A stretch of 64,000 nucleotides of DNA from Clostridia bacterium (GTDB taxonomy: Bacteria > Bacillota > Clostridia > Oscillospirales > CAG-272). Shown here piece after piece: positions 31,839 to 40,905 of the stretch (its first letter is position 1; each line of letters begins with the position of its first letter). The notes under the pieces were generated by a model, which was not told the DNA's origin, did not search any database, and was given only the letters and a program-made list of their open reading frames with translations. The translations under genes were made by a program, and so were the position numbers. Location: contig JAFUJB010000016.1 of the NCBI GenBank assembly GCA_017473865.1, forward strand, positions 62,001 to 126,000. Reading direction: 5' to 3'.

Positions 31839-33524
31839 TTATTTCTGTTCATCAAGCCATTTTTCTGTGGCGAGGGCGATTTCTTTGAGTGCGCCGTCTT
31901 CGAAGGGAGTTTTAATTCCTGCGACTTCGCAGAGCTCGACGAAGGTCTTTTTACCGCCCATATTTACAAATTTCATATATCTTTCCCAGGCATCTTTATA
32001 CTCAACGTCCATAATATTTTTGAACGTAAGCGCCGCTGTCTGCGCAAGGCAGTAGTCGATATAATAGAAGGGATAGTGATAAATATGGAGCTGTCTCTGC
32101 CAGCCGCGTCCGTTACCGTAGAAGGGAATACCCGTCATATCGATATAGGGTCTGTACTGTCTTTCAAGGGCAGCCCACGCTTCGTGGCGCTGTTCGGGCG
32201 TAAGCTCGGGATTATCGTATACTATATGCTGGAACTCGTCTACGATACAGCCGTATGGAATGAAAATTAGCGCGCCTTTAAGGTGAGTGAGCTTTGCTCT
32301 CTTCGTGTCGTCTTTATAGAACAGTTCAAGCCAGGGCCAAGCAAAAAATTCCATTGACATAGAGTGTGTTTCGCAAGATTCCATAGTAGGATTTTTGTTT
32401 TCTTCAAGCTCAAAGTTTCTTACCATATAGTCGGCAAATGCGTGTCCTGCTTCGTGAGTAAGCACCTCTACGTCGCCTGCCGTTCCGTTAAAGTTAGAGA
32501 AGATAAATGGCGCTTTGTAATCGGGAAAATTAATACAATAGCCGCCGACAGCCTTACCTTTTTTTGCTTTAACGTCGAGAAGCTCGCTGTCGTACATAAA
32601 GTTAATAAACTCGTTTGCTTCGGGCGACATTTCTTCGTACATTTTTTTGCCTGCCGCAAGTATATCTTCGGGTGTGCCGACGGGCTTGGGGTTACCGTCA
32701 AGGTAGAATGTTGAATCGTCATAGAGCTTAAGACTTTCAACGCCAATGTTTTGCGCTTGTTCAGCCTTTATTTTGGCAACGATGGGGACTAGGTCGTTCT
32801 TTACCTGGTCTCTGAATTTCTTAACCATATCGGGCGTATAGCAGTTACGCGTGCGGCGCATATATGCGAGTTCGGTAAAAGTGTTAAAGCCGAGTTTTTT
32901 TGCAATCTGCGTACGCACTTTTACAAGCTCGTCGAAAATGTTGTCCAGCTTTTCCGCGTGGCTCATATAGAAATTACCCTCGGCTTCGTAAGCTGATTTT
33001 CTTACGTCTCTGTCCCTGTCGACCTTATAGACGCCGAGCTGAGAAATGTTAAGTTTTTGTCCTTTATAGTCAATTTGAGCGGAAGCAATAAGCTTTTGGT
33101 AGTCGCTGACAAGCTTATTCTCTTTCTGCAGGAGGGGAATAACTTTGGGAGAAAAGCATTTAAGCTCCATTTCAATATTTTTCAAAAACAGACTTCCGTG
33201 CTTTTCTTCAACGTCTTTTCTGAAGGGAGAGGCAATAATCGCCTTTAAAAATTCTGTCGTCTTTTCCTGAAGAACGGGCCCGTTTTCGTCGTAGTAGGCA
33301 TTTTCTTCGTCATAGAATTTATCTTCGGTATTTATGCTGTGTCTCACGTAGGCGATATTAGCCATAGTAGAAAAGCTTGATGATGCTTTCTCGTGTTTTT
33401 CGATAGCGCTTAGGACTTCGTCAGCCGATTTTGCGTTTTTTACAGTATTGGTCAGTTCTGAATATATTGCGGCGATTGTGCCGTCTGCGGCAATTCGCTC
33501 GTATTTCATTTCGGAAAATTTCAT
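31839..33524 (-). CDS. M3-family oligoendopeptidase
   Basis: 561 residues, a full-length M3B metallopeptidase. The zinc site HEAGH lies near residue 357 (EVLTHEAGHAFADYMV), with the third ligand Glu expected in the following CETHSMSMEFFAWPW segment. RPYIDMTGIPFYGNGRGWQRQLHIYHYPFYYIDY is the typical C-terminal substrate-binding stretch. These enzymes cut short peptides in the cytoplasm. AAAGGAGAAAG precedes the ATG. It is a single gene transcribed away from the transketolase operon. Confidence 0.95.
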   Translation of the reverse strand: MKFSEMKYERIAADGTIAAIYSELTNTVKNAKSADEVLSAIEKHEKASSSFSTMANIAYVRHSINTEDKFYDEENAYYDENGPVLQEKTTEFLKAIIASPFRKDVEEKHGSLFLKNIEMELKCFSPKVIPLLQKENKLVSDYQKLIASAQIDYKGQKLNISQLGVYKVDRDRDVRKSAYEAEGNFYMSHAEKLDNIFDELVKVRTQIAKKLGFNTFTELAYMRRTRNCYTPDMVKKFRDQVKNDLVPIVAKIKAEQAQNIGVESLKLYDDSTFYLDGNPKPVGTPEDILAAGKKMYEEMSPEANEFINFMYDSELLDVKAKKGKAVGGYCINFPDYKAPFIFSNFNGTAGDVEVLTHEAGHAFADYMVRNFELEENKNPTMESCETHSMSMEFFAWPWLELFYKDDTKRAKLTHLKGALIFIPYGCIVDEFQHIVYDNPELTPEQRHEAWAALERQYRPYIDMTGIPFYGNGRGWQRQLHIYHYPFYYIDYCLAQTAALTFKNIMDVEYKDAWERYMKFVNMGGKKTFVELCEVAGIKTPFEDGALKEIALATEKWLDEQK

Positions 33525-33647
33525 ATACTTTCTCCTTTTTTCAGATAATATTATATAACGTTACGAGAATTATACCACTATTTTAAAAAAGAATCAACGA
33601 ATTTAAAGGTTTTGTTTGAAAAATATGGATTAAATGCTAAAAATGAT

Positions 33648-33676
33648 TTGACAAAAGGATATAAATAATGTAGAAT
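33648..33676 (+). promoter_or_regulatory. promoter of the transketolase operon
   Basis: TTGACA (33648-33653), 17-nt spacer, TAGAAT (33671-33676), 63 bp before the first start codon. Confidence 0.83.
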
Positions 33677-33739
33677 AAATAGAGTGAAAACACTAAAAAA
33701 TTATAAAAATTTTTTTACTTATATTCAGGAGGAACACCG

Positions 33740-34567
33740 ATGGAACAGGCAAGAATTGCAGAATTGCAAAAGAAGGCTATACAGATTAAGCTTGATATTC
33801 TCGAAGAAGTTTTTTCCGCTTCTTCAGGACATCCCGGCGGCTCAATGTCGATCGCTGATATACTCGCTTATTTGTATTTCCAGGAATTAAGAATTGACCC
33901 CAAGAATCCTAAATGGGAAGACAGAGACCGTTTTGTACTTTCAAAAGGCCACTGCGCTCCCGGTCTTTACGCAGCGCTCGCTGAAAGAGGATTTTTCCCT
34001 ACAGAAGATCTCAAGACATTCAGACGCGTTGACAGCTATCTTCAGGGACATCCCGATATGAAGGGCGTACCCGGCGTTGATATGTCGGCAGGCTCGCTCG
34101 GTCTCGGTATTTCGAGTGCGTGCGGTATGGCTCTTTCTGCGAAGATTTACAATAAAGACTATCGTGTATATACAGTACTCGGCGACGGTGAAGTTGCTGA
34201 AGGTCAGGTTTGGGAAGCTGCTATGTTTGCTGCACACTATAAGCTCGACAACCTTACAGCATTCGTTGACTTCAACGGACTCCAGATTGACGGCGCAATT
34301 GTTGACGTTATGAACTCGACGCCTATCGACGACAAGTTCGAAGCTTTCGGCTGGCACGTTATCGTAATTGACGGCCACGACTACAATCAGATCGAAGCTG
34401 CCGTTGAAGAAGCAAAAGCTACAAAGGGCAAGCCCACAATGATACTCTGCAAGACAGTAAAGGGTAACGGCGTATCATTTATGGAAAACAAGGCAGGCTG
34501 GCACGGCAAGGCGCCTAATGCCGAAGAATATGAAAAGGCAGTAGCAGAACTCAAAGCACAGCTTTAA
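33740..34567 (+). CDS. transketolase, N-terminal subunit
   Basis: 275 residues: the TPP-binding half of a split transketolase. SSGHPGGSMSIADILAYLYF, VLSKGHCAPGLYAAL and the diphosphate motif LGDGEVAEGQVWEAAMFAAHY are all present. With the next gene it moves two-carbon units between sugar phosphates in the non-oxidative pentose phosphate pathway. AGGAGG lies 8 nt before the ATG. Its last codons (AVAELKAQL and stop) are repeated twice more downstream. Confidence 0.95.
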   Translation: MEQARIAELQKKAIQIKLDILEEVFSASSGHPGGSMSIADILAYLYFQELRIDPKNPKWEDRDRFVLSKGHCAPGLYAALAERGFFPTEDLKTFRRVDSYLQGHPDMKGVPGVDMSAGSLGLGISSACGMALSAKIYNKDYRVYTVLGDGEVAEGQVWEAAMFAAHYKLDNLTAFVDFNGLQIDGAIVDVMNSTPIDDKFEAFGWHVIVIDGHDYNQIEAAVEEAKATKGKPTMILCKTVKGNGVSFMENKAGWHGKAPNAEEYEKAVAELKAQL

Positions 34568-34733
34568 TTCAGATATATTTTTTTCAAAAATATATCGTAG
34601 CTGTGCAGTAGCAGAACTCAAAGCACAGCTTTAATTCAGATATATTTTTCAAAAATATATCATAGCTATGCAGTAGCAGAGCTTAAAGCTCAGCTTTAAT
34701 CAAGATATATTTTCAGAAATATATCGTGCTTGA
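34538..34733 (+). repeat. three tandem copies of the transketolase 3' end
   Basis: A unit of about 66 bp starting GCAGTAGCAGA occurs at 34538-34604, 34605-34669 and 34670 to about 34733. Each holds the last nine codons, the stop, and an AT-rich hairpin (GATATATTTTT...AAAAATATATC). Only the first copy is in frame with the gene. Units one and two are nearly identical, and the third has several changes. Confidence 0.9.
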
Positions 34734-34771
34734 GCATTAATCAAATAAATTGTAATAGGAGTTTATTGAAT

Positions 34772-35713
34772 ATGGCAGATAAAATTGCAACAAGAGAAGC
34801 CTACGGTAACGCGCTTGCCGAACTTGGCGAAAAATATGATTTTGTAGTATTTGATGCTGACTTGGCTGAGGCTACAAAGACAATTACATTTAAAAAGAAA
34901 TTCCCCGAAAGACATTTTGACTGCGGTATCGCAGAAGGTAATATGGTATCGGTTGCTGCAGGTGTTGCGGCCACAGGTAAGATTCCCTTCGTAAGCACGT
35001 TCGCAATGTTCGCTGCAGGCCGTAGCTTTGAACAGGTAAGAAACTCAATCGGTTATCCTCACCTTAACGTTAAGATCGGCGCAACACACGGCGGTATCTC
35101 CGTTGGCGAAGACGGCGCAACACACCAGTGCAACGAAGACTTTGCAACAATGCGCTCTATTCCCGGTATGACCGTTATTTGTCCTGCTGACGCTGTTGAA
35201 GCAAGAGCAGTAGTTGAAGCGGCTATCCTTCACAACGGCCCCGTTTATATGCGATTCGGCAGATTTGCAGTTCCCACGCTCTTTGACAAGGAAACTTACA
35301 AGTTTGAAATCGGTAAGGGCGTTCAGATGGCTGACGGTACTGACGTAACCATCGTAGCAAACGGTCTTATGGTTGAACAGGCACTCATCGCAAAGGATAC
35401 GCTTGCTGCAGAAGGTATCTCTGCAAGAGTTATCAATATGGCAACAATTAAGCCTATCGACAAGGATATTCTTGTAAAGGCTGCAAAAGAAACCGGCGCT
35501 ATCGTTACTGCTGAAGAGCACAACGTAATCGGCGGCTTGGGAAGTGCAGTATGCGAAGTATTGGCTGAAACCTGCCCCGTTCCCGTAACGAGAGTAGGCG
35601 TTCTCGACAAGTTCGGCAAGAGCGGTAAGGTTCCTCCGCTGCTTGAAGAATACGGCCTTACAGCAAAGGATATCGTTGAAAAAGCTAAGGCTGCAATTGC
35701 ACTTAAAAAGTAA
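34772..35713 (+). CDS. transketolase, C-terminal subunit
   Basis: 313 residues from ATG 34772 (TAGGAG upstream); an upstream in-frame ATG falls in the repeat and has no RBS. It carries the pyrimidine-binding domain (DADLAEATKTITFKKKFP, FDCGIAEGNMVSVAAGVA, THGGISVGEDGATHQ) and the C-terminal regulatory domain. The two halves together equal one full transketolase, a split that is common in Firmicutes. Confidence 0.95.
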   Translation: MADKIATREAYGNALAELGEKYDFVVFDADLAEATKTITFKKKFPERHFDCGIAEGNMVSVAAGVAATGKIPFVSTFAMFAAGRSFEQVRNSIGYPHLNVKIGATHGGISVGEDGATHQCNEDFATMRSIPGMTVICPADAVEARAVVEAAILHNGPVYMRFGRFAVPTLFDKETYKFEIGKGVQMADGTDVTIVANGLMVEQALIAKDTLAAEGISARVINMATIKPIDKDILVKAAKETGAIVTAEEHNVIGGLGSAVCEVLAETCPVPVTRVGVLDKFGKSGKVPPLLEEYGLTAKDIVEKAKAAIALKK

Positions 35714-35716
35714 TAA

Positions 35717-35747
35717 AAAAAGACGTCCCCCGCTAAAGCGGGGGGCT
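35717..35747 (+). terminator. hairpin after the transketolase operon
   Basis: CCCCCCGC-type stem: GTCCCCCGCT / AGCGGGGGGC about 10 bp after the stop. The T run after it is poor, so it may be a processing hairpin rather than a full terminator. Confidence 0.6.
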
Positions 35748-35858
35748 ATCTGAAATACAAAAAAATTTCCATAAGAAAACTTTTGGAAAAATAAAAATGT
35801 ATTTTTTATATAATATTGGAAATAATAAAAAAGATACAACTAATAAGGAGGAAACAAA

Positions 35859-36170
35859 ATGGCAGTAATTACAATTACAAAAGAGAATTATGAAGAAGAA
35901 GTTTTGAAGTCTCCCGTTCCGGTAATGCTTGATTTCTGGGCAACGTGGTGCGGTCCTTGCCGTATGCTTTCTCCCATTGTGGATGAAGTCGCAAACGAAG
36001 TTGAAGGCAGGGCAAAGGTGGGCAAGATCGACGTTGATGCTCAGCCTGAACTTGCAAAAGAGTTTGGCATAATGACGGTCCCCACGATCATCGTTATGAA
36101 AAACGGCGAAATAGCATCAAGAGAATCGGGCGTAAGACCTAAGCAGGTTTTGCTTGAAAAGCTTAACTGA
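35859..36170 (+). CDS. trxA: thioredoxin
   Basis: 103 residues with the active site WCGPC at residues 30-34 and the cis-Pro motif TVPT near 75. It reduces protein disulfides in the cytoplasm, fed by thioredoxin reductase, which is not in this window. AAGGAGG lies 7 nt before the ATG. It is a single gene between two hairpins. Confidence 0.97.
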   Translation: MAVITITKENYEEEVLKSPVPVMLDFWATWCGPCRMLSPIVDEVANEVEGRAKVGKIDVDAQPELAKEFGIMTVPTIIVMKNGEIASRESGVRPKQVLLEKLN

Positions 36171-36174
36171 ATAA

Positions 36175-36222
36175 AAAAGGCTTTGCCCAATGAATAAAAT
36201 CACGGACAAAGCCTATTTTTGT
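36175..36222. terminator. convergent terminator between trxA and spoVG
   Basis: AGGCTTTGCCC...GGACAAAGCCT stem with A and T runs on both sides serves both converging genes. Confidence 0.8.
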
Positions 36223-36233
36223 TTGGTTTTGAT

Positions 36234-36524
36234 TCAGTCTGCATCAGTGCTGACCGCGGAAAGCTCTTCGGCGAGCTTTGCCTCGTAAGCTTCGATAACA
36301 GCCTTTTCAACCAATGCTCTGAAATCAGCAGTAATCGGGTGAACAATATCACGATATGTTCCTTCGGGATTTTTTCTGCTGGGCATTACGATGAATAGTT
36401 TGTCTTTAGTGTTGATTACTTTGATGTCGTGAACTGCAAGCTGGTTGTCGAAGGTTACCGATACGATCGCTTTCATAGGACTGTCGTCAAAAACCTTTCG
36501 GATTTTGATGTCAGTAATAACCAT
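36234..36524 (-). CDS. spoVG: SpoVG regulatory protein
   Basis: 96 residues starting MVITDIKIRKVFDDSPMKAI, with the conserved FIVMPSRKNPEGTYRDIVHPI segment. SpoVG binds nucleic acids and affects septation, sporulation and envelope gene expression in Firmicutes. GGAGGAGG precedes the ATG, with TATAAT about 25 bp upstream on the minus strand. It is divergent from murC. Confidence 0.97.
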   Translation of the reverse strand: MVITDIKIRKVFDDSPMKAIVSVTFDNQLAVHDIKVINTKDKLFIVMPSRKNPEGTYRDIVHPITADFRALVEKAVIEAYEAKLAEELSAVSTDAD

Positions 36525-36724
36525 GGTATCCTCCTCCGCATAATATTATAGTATGTTCCCTAACACCCTTTAGTATAACATTATTATGTTAAATAATGCA
36601 ATTGGTTTTGGCAAAATTTTTGAAAAAATTTGTAAAAATTATTTTTTATATGTGCAAAATGCACAAAAAACAGCGTTTGCATATATTTAAATTGCTGATA
36701 TGGCAAAAAAGGAGCTGCTTTTTA

Positions 36725-38095
36725 GTGAAAAAAATAACAAACAATATTTTACCGAAAAACACAAATTCCGTGTTTTTTATAGGGATATGCGGAATTAGTA
36801 TGTCCAGTCTTGCGAGTATAACTCATCAAAACGGAATAAAAGTCGGCGGCTCCGACACTAATGACGGAGATACTGCAAGGGCACTGCGTGAAAAGGGCAT
36901 TGACGTCTGTATCGGACACTCTGCCGAAAACGTGAAGGGCTATGATGCAGTGGTATACACTGCGGCGATATCGTATGACAATCCCGAGCTTGTCTACGCA
37001 AGAGATAATAACATTCCTTGCATAAACAGAGCAGACTATCTGGGAAGTCTTATGCTGGCATATACAAACAGGGTCGGTGTTGCAGGTATGCACGGCAAGA
37101 GTACGGTAACGGGGATGATCTCACACATATTTATTGAAGCAGGCAAAGAGCCGACAGTCCTTAACGGTGCAAATACTGTTGAGCTTGGCGGCGGTGCGTA
37201 CAAAATAGGCAGAAACGACGGATTTATATTTGAGGCTTGCGAATACAAGGACAGCTTCCTTTCTTTTCACCCCGATACAGCAGTATTGCTTAATCTTGAA
37301 ATGGACCACGTTGACTATTTCCATTCGCTGCAGCAAATAAAGGACTCATTTGAAAAATACGCAAACAAGGCAAAGACGGTCATCGCCTGCGGTAATGACA
37401 AAAACCTGATGGACGCCCTAAAAAACTGCACGTCCGAGATAATTACCTATGGCAGAGATGATAAATCGCTCGATTTCTGCGCATACGATATAAAAGAAAA
37501 CAAATACGGGTTTAACGTATTTAAAATAGCATATAAGGGCGAACACCTGTGCGACGTTGAAATATGCGTTCCCGGTGAACATAACGTTCTTAATACAACA
37601 GCGGCGATTGCGGTCGGATATATTAACGGCATTGACGCACAGGAGGCGGCAAAGAGTATGTCAACCTTTAAGGGAGTAAACCGCCGCGCCGAATATAAGG
37701 GCGAAGCAAACGGAGTCGTTATCTACGATGACTATGCACATCATCCCTCGGAAATTATGTCATCAATTCACGGACTGAAAAAGCTGTGTAACTGCAATTT
37801 GTGGTGTATATATCAGCCGCATACGTATTCCAGAACGGCGGGACTTTTTGAGGAGTTTTGCGCAAGCTTCGGCGAAGCTGACAAAGTTATTTTTGCCGAA
37901 ATATACGCGGCGAGAGAGGTTAACACCTTTGGTATATCGTCAAAAGATATTGCCGACAGGATTGAGGGCGCACTGTATTTTGAAACCTTTGAAGAGATTG
38001 CCGACTACGTAAACGCAAATGCAAAACCGGGCGACCTCGTTGTAACGATGGGTGCGGGTGATATCTTTAAAATGCACAAAATGCTTTTGAAATAA
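36725..38095 (+). CDS. murC: UDP-N-acetylmuramate--L-alanine ligase
   Basis: 456 residues from a GTG at 36725, chosen because AAAGGAG lies 10 nt upstream; the longer frame starts in AT-rich DNA with no RBS. MurC adds L-Ala to UDP-MurNAc in peptidoglycan synthesis. The ATP loop reads GMHGKSTVT, followed by LNLEMDHVDYF, GVNRRAEYKG and YDDYAHHPSEI. The N-terminal loop GICGISMSSLA and HGKST differ from the usual GIGGSGMS and HGKTT, but keep the key Gly and Lys. It is a single gene. Confidence 0.92.
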   Translation: MKKITNNILPKNTNSVFFIGICGISMSSLASITHQNGIKVGGSDTNDGDTARALREKGIDVCIGHSAENVKGYDAVVYTAAISYDNPELVYARDNNIPCINRADYLGSLMLAYTNRVGVAGMHGKSTVTGMISHIFIEAGKEPTVLNGANTVELGGGAYKIGRNDGFIFEACEYKDSFLSFHPDTAVLLNLEMDHVDYFHSLQQIKDSFEKYANKAKTVIACGNDKNLMDALKNCTSEIITYGRDDKSLDFCAYDIKENKYGFNVFKIAYKGEHLCDVEICVPGEHNVLNTTAAIAVGYINGIDAQEAAKSMSTFKGVNRRAEYKGEANGVVIYDDYAHHPSEIMSSIHGLKKLCNCNLWCIYQPHTYSRTAGLFEEFCASFGEADKVIFAEIYAAREVNTFGISSKDIADRIEGALYFETFEEIADYVNANAKPGDLVVTMGAGDIFKMHKMLLK

Positions 38096-38096
38096 A

Positions 38097-38136
38097 AAAA
38101 GTCTATATACGGGCTTCGACCGTATATAGACTTTTT
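38097..38136 (+). terminator. terminator of murC
   Basis: AGTCTATATACGG / CCGTATATAGACT, then TTTTTG, directly after the stop codon. Confidence 0.93.
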
Positions 38137-38270
38137 GTGCTTTACCAACAAGACGGTGTGTGGAAAAACCACACACCTTTTTTGCATATTTTTCAGAAAT
38201 ATGGCTGGAAGTATTAATAATATACGAATATAATAAGTGAAAGAACCTATTTTCGAAAAGAGGTAGCTTA

Positions 38271-38813
38271 ATGCATCGTAAGACGGATATAAAAAACAAA
38301 TCTCCCGATAGTGTTATTGAAGAACTAATGGAAAAATATATGGGGTTTGTTTATTCAATAGTATATAAAAAGATAAAAACAGTTGCTGCAGACGAGGATA
38401 TTGAAGAAACTGTCAGCGACGTTTTTATAAAGGTGTATAATAGCTTAGATACCTTTGATTCATCAAAAAGCTCCTTAAAGACTTTTGTGGCGGCAATAGC
38501 TTCAAATACGGCGATAGATAAATACAGATACTTATTGAAACGCATTAATATATCAAATGAACAGCTTTATGAGATACAGGATGTAAGCTCTGATATTGAA
38601 AACAAATACATAAAAAAAGAAGAACAGAAAAGGGTATTTGACGCAATATTAGCGTTAAAGGAGCCTGACCGAACGATTGTTTTCAGAAGGTATTATCTTG
38701 ATGAAACTTTTGTTCGTATTGCAAGGGAAATAGGCTATTCACCCAACGCCACGGAAAAAAGGCTTAAAAGAGCGTTAGAAAAGTTAAGAAAAGAACTTGG
38801 GGGCGATTTTTAA
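38271..38813 (+). CDS. ECF-type sigma factor
   Basis: 180 residues with both parts of a sigma-70 ECF factor: region 2 (YMGFVYSIVYKKIK...VSDVFIKVYNSLDTFDSSKSSLKTFVAAIASNTAIDKYR) and region 4 (ALKEPDRTIVFRRYYLDETFVRIAREIGYSPNATEKRLKRALEKLR). AAGAGGTAG is near the ATG. It is the first of three genes, followed 1 bp later by the probable anti-sigma factor. Confidence 0.93.
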   Translation: MHRKTDIKNKSPDSVIEELMEKYMGFVYSIVYKKIKTVAADEDIEETVSDVFIKVYNSLDTFDSSKSSLKTFVAAIASNTAIDKYRYLLKRINISNEQLYEIQDVSSDIENKYIKKEEQKRVFDAILALKEPDRTIVFRRYYLDETFVRIAREIGYSPNATEKRLKRALEKLRKELGGDF

Positions 38814-38814
38814 T

Positions 38815-39519
38815 ATGGAAAAATTAATCAAATATACCTTAGACAATATGACCCCGCAGCAGCTTAAAACCGTATTGGAAAGTAATATTAATTTAGACTG
38901 TTCTGTTGATTCAACTACGAAAAAAAGAATAAAACAGAGAACCCGCACTATGCTTGGTTTGGAATCTGAAAAAGCGGCTAAAAGAAACCTGTTTTCTTGG
39001 CGGCTGGTTGTTTGTGCCTGTTTTACGGTGTTAATTTTTGTAAGCTCAGTAATAGTTTTCAGAGAGCCTTTAATGAATGTGCTAAACACACATATAGGAG
39101 ATAATTCTGTAATCCAGCATCATCAAGGCGGTAATAATGATGGTACGAAATATGACATTAAAGAAAAACTTGATTTTTCAACGTTTGATTTTTCAAATGT
39201 CGATAAAATAGTCATAAAAAGCGGAACAACGGGACAGGAAGAAAAAGTCTATGACGTTCAACCGATTATAAACGAGGTAAAAAAAATTAAGGCACATTCG
39301 CCTGTAAGTTCATTTGGTTGTTCTAATTTTAATTATAATATAAAAATTTATACCGCAAAGGAGGAAAAGCTTAACATTAGTATAGTAAAAGATAAAAATG
39401 GAGTATTTGTTCTGTACGGAATATATGAAAAAGTGGGTAAAGTCAGTTATCCTTGCAAGTATCTGGCAGAGGGAGATATGAGCAATCTGCTTTTATATAT
39501 AGACAAATTGTTTGAATAG
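38815..39519 (+). CDS. probable anti-sigma factor, membrane-anchored
   Basis: 234 residues from ATG 38815, one base after the sigma factor stop. There is a short cytoplasmic segment (MEKLIKYTLDNMTPQQLK), a basic stretch, one membrane helix (LVVCACFTVLIFVSSVIVF, about 65-83) and an outside domain of about 150 residues with no motif I know. The position and topology fit an ECF anti-sigma factor, although the classical zinc-binding HxxxCxxC is missing. Confidence 0.75.
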   Translation: MEKLIKYTLDNMTPQQLKTVLESNINLDCSVDSTTKKRIKQRTRTMLGLESEKAAKRNLFSWRLVVCACFTVLIFVSSVIVFREPLMNVLNTHIGDNSVIQHHQGGNNDGTKYDIKEKLDFSTFDFSNVDKIVIKSGTTGQEEKVYDVQPIINEVKKIKAHSPVSSFGCSNFNYNIKIYTAKEEKLNISIVKDKNGVFVLYGIYEKVGKVSYPCKYLAEGDMSNLLLYIDKLFE

Positions 39520-39534
39520 ATTAAAGGAGACGTT

Positions 39535-40212
39535 ATGAAAAAATATTTTGCATATATATTATTTATTGTGTTATGCGTTGTGTTGGTTGGATGCGGCAAA
39601 AATGCACTTGAAGAAAACGGCGGTGTGCTGGAAGTGGTGGAATCAGCTCATTACGTTTACACGGAAAGTCTTGAGCAAATGCTCGAAAGGTCAAACTATA
39701 CAATAGTAAGATGTAGCGTTAAGTCTCGCTCGGAGTCTAAAGTAATTGATAATTATGGAAAGCTAGGCGATAAAGATTTATTATCTGAAACAAAAAGAAG
39801 CGAAGCCATTGCAAATATAAAAACGCCCTATGAATTGGAAATATCAAAGGTGTATTTGGGGGATAGCGTAAAGAGCGGAGACGTTATTACATTTAATGCC
39901 AGATACGGATATATCGAGGATATGAAATGTTCTTATAAAATAGAAAATTATCCTGAACTGGCGGTTGGCGAAGAATATATTTTATTTTTGAGCAGCAAAG
40001 TAATAAATAACAAGCTTATATATTATTTTTCTTTTCCCCCAGCAAACGCATTAAAGCTTGATAAAGATAATAATACTTTTTCTTGTGTCGAAGAAATCGG
40101 AGAGGGAATTTTTGCACAATATAAGGAAAGTATTTCTGAACTGGAATATGGCATAAAAACACTTGTAGAAAATAATAGCTACGACAGCACACCGGTAATT
40201 GTATACGATTAA
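39535..40212 (+). CDS. lipoprotein, probable ECF regulon member
   Basis: 225 residues with a lipoprotein signal ending in LVGCG (Cys20). The rest is a single soluble domain rich in beta strands (YTIVRCSVKSRSESK, GDVITFNARYGYIED, LAVGEEYILFLSS) of unknown function. AAAGGAG lies before the ATG. It is co-transcribed with the sigma and anti-sigma genes, so it may take part in sensing the envelope signal. Confidence 0.8.
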   Translation: MKKYFAYILFIVLCVVLVGCGKNALEENGGVLEVVESAHYVYTESLEQMLERSNYTIVRCSVKSRSESKVIDNYGKLGDKDLLSETKRSEAIANIKTPYELEISKVYLGDSVKSGDVITFNARYGYIEDMKCSYKIENYPELAVGEEYILFLSSKVINNKLIYYFSFPPANALKLDKDNNTFSCVEEIGEGIFAQYKESISELEYGIKTLVENNSYDSTPVIVYD

Positions 40213-40220
40213 GTATAACA

Positions 40221-40303
40221 AGAGAGTGTGTTCGTAGAACACACTCTCTCTGTTGTAGTCAAAAATATGGCTGTATATGGGCATAGACCATATACAGCCA
40301 TTG
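40221..40303. terminator. two terminator hairpins between convergent genes
   Basis: AGAGAGTGTGTTC / GAACACACTCTCT (40221-40249) ends the lipoprotein operon. ATGGCTGTATATGG / CCATATACAGCCAT (about 40266-40301) lies against the stop of the minus-strand phosphopantetheinyl transferase. Both resemble hairpins used after other genes in the window. Confidence 0.85.
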
Positions 40304-40305
40304 TG

Positions 40306-40857
40306 TTACGTTGGAAATGGAAGGTGATAGGTATAAAAATCCTCGAAACATTTGTCTGAACAGACGGTTATGATATAGCCGTCTGTTTTTTTGTGGGTGT
40401 ATACAAATCTGTCGGGTGTTTTGTCAAAAAATCCGTTGCCCGTAAGTTTGCCCTTTGCCTCTTTTTTTGTCCATTCAAGCGTATTTTCGGCAAAACGGTC
40501 CTTAAATTTTGGTGGAAACTCCTTTTCAAGTTCAATATCTATGCCTACCTGGGTATCGGACAGAGCGCATACCGCATATTTTCCCGAGTGGGCAAGAGAA
40601 AAATAAAACGGGTTGTTTTTGACGTAGGGTTTGCCGTTATTGTCAGTCAAAATTTCGAGATTATCAAGATTATATGGGGTATAGTCACCAACAGCGAAGC
40701 GTAAAAGAGCGTATACGCCAATGCAGCGCGCTTTATCTTCGCATATTTTTAGCCTGTCGGCTTTTTCTTTTCTTGTCTTTGGAGAAATATCGTAATAATA
40801 GTCAAACACCTCTTGGTTATTCAGAGGGGTAATATCCATTATAAAAAAAACATTCAT
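40306..40857 (-). CDS. 4'-phosphopantetheinyl transferase superfamily protein
   Basis: 183 residues. VGIDIELE (about 109-116) and FAENTLEWTKKEAKGKLTGNGF (about 125-150) are the two magnesium and CoA-binding motifs of Sfp-type enzymes; FYFSLAHSGKYAVCAL is the usual SHS-like strand. It would load the phosphopantetheine arm onto a carrier protein. The length is short for Sfp (about 220-240), nearer to the compact forms. No carrier-protein or synthetase gene is nearby. GGGTGG precedes the ATG. Confidence 0.85.
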   Translation of the reverse strand: MNVFFIMDITPLNNQEVFDYYYDISPKTRKEKADRLKICEDKARCIGVYALLRFAVGDYTPYNLDNLEILTDNNGKPYVKNNPFYFSLAHSGKYAVCALSDTQVGIDIELEKEFPPKFKDRFAENTLEWTKKEAKGKLTGNGFFDKTPDRFVYTHKKTDGYIITVCSDKCFEDFYTYHLPFPT

Positions 40858-40905
40858 AGTTTTTCACCACCCGTGCAATAATTTTATCATTCAAAAAATA
40901 CGTTG

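Noticed and set aside
35717..35747. A full rho-independent terminator after the transketolase genes
   Set aside because: The stem is strong, but the following bases (CTATCTG) contain no T run, so I list it only as a hairpin with modest confidence.
35045..35839. 264-codon minus-strand frame
   Set aside because: It is antisense to the C-terminal transketolase gene, whose protein motifs are clear. The antisense product is Cys/Phe-rich and has no family signs.
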